A DNA stretch of 64,000 bases from Diphasiastrum complanatum. Taxonomy: Eukaryota; Streptophyta; Lycopodiopsida; Lycopodiales; Lycopodiaceae. Below the pieces are notes generated by a model. The model saw only the letters and a program-made list of their open reading frames with translations, searched no databases and was not told the DNA's origin. Positions 62,939 to 64,000 of this stretch are shown piece after piece (within the stretch, counting starts at the first letter, position 1; the number at the start of each line of letters is the position of its first letter). Where the stretch lies: positions 24,574,541 through 24,638,540 of the forward strand of contig CM055094.1 in the NCBI GenBank assembly GCA_029204225.1, given 5' to 3'. Both the position numbers and the translations under genes were made by a program.

Positions 62939-63498
62939 TGTTGTGAGAAGGGGTCCTAAAAATGCCAAAAATGAATTGAGCTCTTTTGGCTTAGTAAAGA
63001 CCCATCTTAGAATAAAATATTCAAGGTAGGTAGAAGTAGAAACTCGAGCAACCATAGAAATTGCCATTTGTACTTTACATGTCACATTTAATGCATGAAA
63101 AGACTAGGTGGCACAACTAGACATAGTGAGGTGGCTTGGATAAGTCTAGATAGCTTGAGAGGTGGATCCGCAACTCCAATTCAACTCAAAGTAGGAGAAG
63201 AGTCCATGGATCTATATATATGTGATGTACTCTCATTGAGAAGATGATGAAATTTCTGTGTAATGCAAATTTGGAGACAAGCTCTTTGTGCCCTCTCTCT
63301 CTCCACGAGTTTTGTACTTGCTATTTTCTCTCTCTGGCCGAGTAGAGGCATTTATGATGCTTAGTCTTAACACAATAATATTGCTTGTATGATCAGCTTT
63401 CCTATTGACAACCAATGCTAGTCTGATCTTTATGGTGTTATTGGGCTTAGGAGATCAAAAATACATGTGTAGGGCGTCCCACACGTGTGAGTTCAGCA
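62939..63498 (+). repeat. 5' LTR of a plus-strand LTR element at the right edge
   Basis: The end is certain: GTGAGTTCAGCA at 63487-63498 followed by a primer-binding site. The start is a guess (TGTTGTGAG after the GA run). A TATA-like CTATATATATG is at 63211 and a CT-rich leader at 63292-63335. Confidence 0.6.
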
Positions 63499-63510
63499 TG
63501 GTATCAAAGC
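63499..63510 (+). other. Primer-binding site, right-edge element
   Basis: TGGTATCAAAGC directly after the LTR. Confidence 0.85.
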
Positions 63511-64000
63511 CTACCTAAATTTTACAAGCAAATCAATCAAAAAGTTTGCAGATCTGATCAGATTTCAAGCTAGGAATTGTCTAGATTCTACCTTCTAGCT
63601 AGTTTGCAGTTTTCTTGTGATTCTGAGCTTCAAACCACATTGAATGGGCCAGATCAGGTACTATAAGGAATTTCAGGTGCTGGCACGTGTGAAATCCGCC
63701 CATTTTCAGATTGGTGGTTCTCTCTCACCTCAGATCCAAATCTCAAGCAAATTAGCCCACTAGAAAGCTAGAAATGTGTAGAATATGATGCAATTTGAAT
63801 CATGATAGTTGGATAAGCCAATCAGAAGTTATAAGCTTTTGAAGAGTCGTAGGTAGGGTGCCTAGACCTATGGCAAATCGTGAGTACATGACATTTATTG
63901 CTTGAATGATCACAAAAATCATCCAGAAGTTGACCAATCTCATCTATATGTGATTTAGACAAGATTTATAGGTTCTAGACAAATTGTTTCATACAAATAG
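63511..64000 (+). mobile_element. Leader of the right-edge LTR element
   Basis: No gag start is recognisable before the window ends. The element continues to the right. Confidence 0.5.

Overview
The window looks like nuclear DNA of a land plant with a large, repeat-filled genome. It has about ten copies or fragments of LTR retrotransposons, mostly Ty1/copia, many of them nested. It has seven (GA/CT) microsatellites of about 70-135 bp and one multi-exon host gene with kilobase-scale introns. Relatives of the two unusual decayed genes at 53-61 kb (a VGHTH/DUF7869-like gene and a bacterial-type beta-class DNA amino-methyltransferase) are, as I recall, found in seed-free plants. A fern or other seed-free plant is therefore my best guess, but this is inference.

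The host gene is on the minus strand: seven clear exons (39199 down to 7429) of a plastid NhaD-type Na+/H+ antiporter (NHD1 of Arabidopsis). Splice phases agree at every junction. Introns of 0.3, 9.3, 0.16, 6.3, 1.3 and 13.3 kb separate the exons, and most of the long-intron length that I can identify is retrotransposon. The C-terminal exons should lie beyond the left edge. A possible transit-peptide exon is at 40758-40625.

Retrotransposons from left to right: (1) a minus-strand copia, <1-5853, whose LTR carries a 136-bp GA tract; (2) a decayed copia RT (8321-9177), split by a 4.66-kb gag-only LTR element (9178-13838) with a perfect 5-bp target duplication; (3) a decayed plus-strand copia (14493 to about 20.8 kb) with related LTR pieces up to 25.74 kb; (4) a very young plus-strand copia (30481-35832) inside a Ty3/gypsy protease, again with a perfect target duplication; (5) a minus-strand copia (55003-58937), sister of element 1; and further LTR fragments at 49.7-50.2, 51.46, 61.8-62.2 and 62.9-63.5 kb. 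A decayed PIF1-like helicase of Helitron type lies at 47.1-47.8 kb.

The most unusual locus is 53.2-60.7 kb. A DUF7869-like pseudogene (minus) and a beta-class DNA amino-methyltransferase pseudogene (plus) point away from each other. Copia element 5 lies inside or beside the first. Next to the methyltransferase are three 11-bp palindromes of the form ATGCTnAGCAT, spaced 64 and 61 bp apart. This may be the remnant of a two-gene mobile element or of a captured gene pair.

The remaining stretches (41-47 kb, 48-49.5 kb, 50.2-53.2 kb, 60.7-61.8 kb) hold microsatellites and AT-rich sequence without a recognisable gene.
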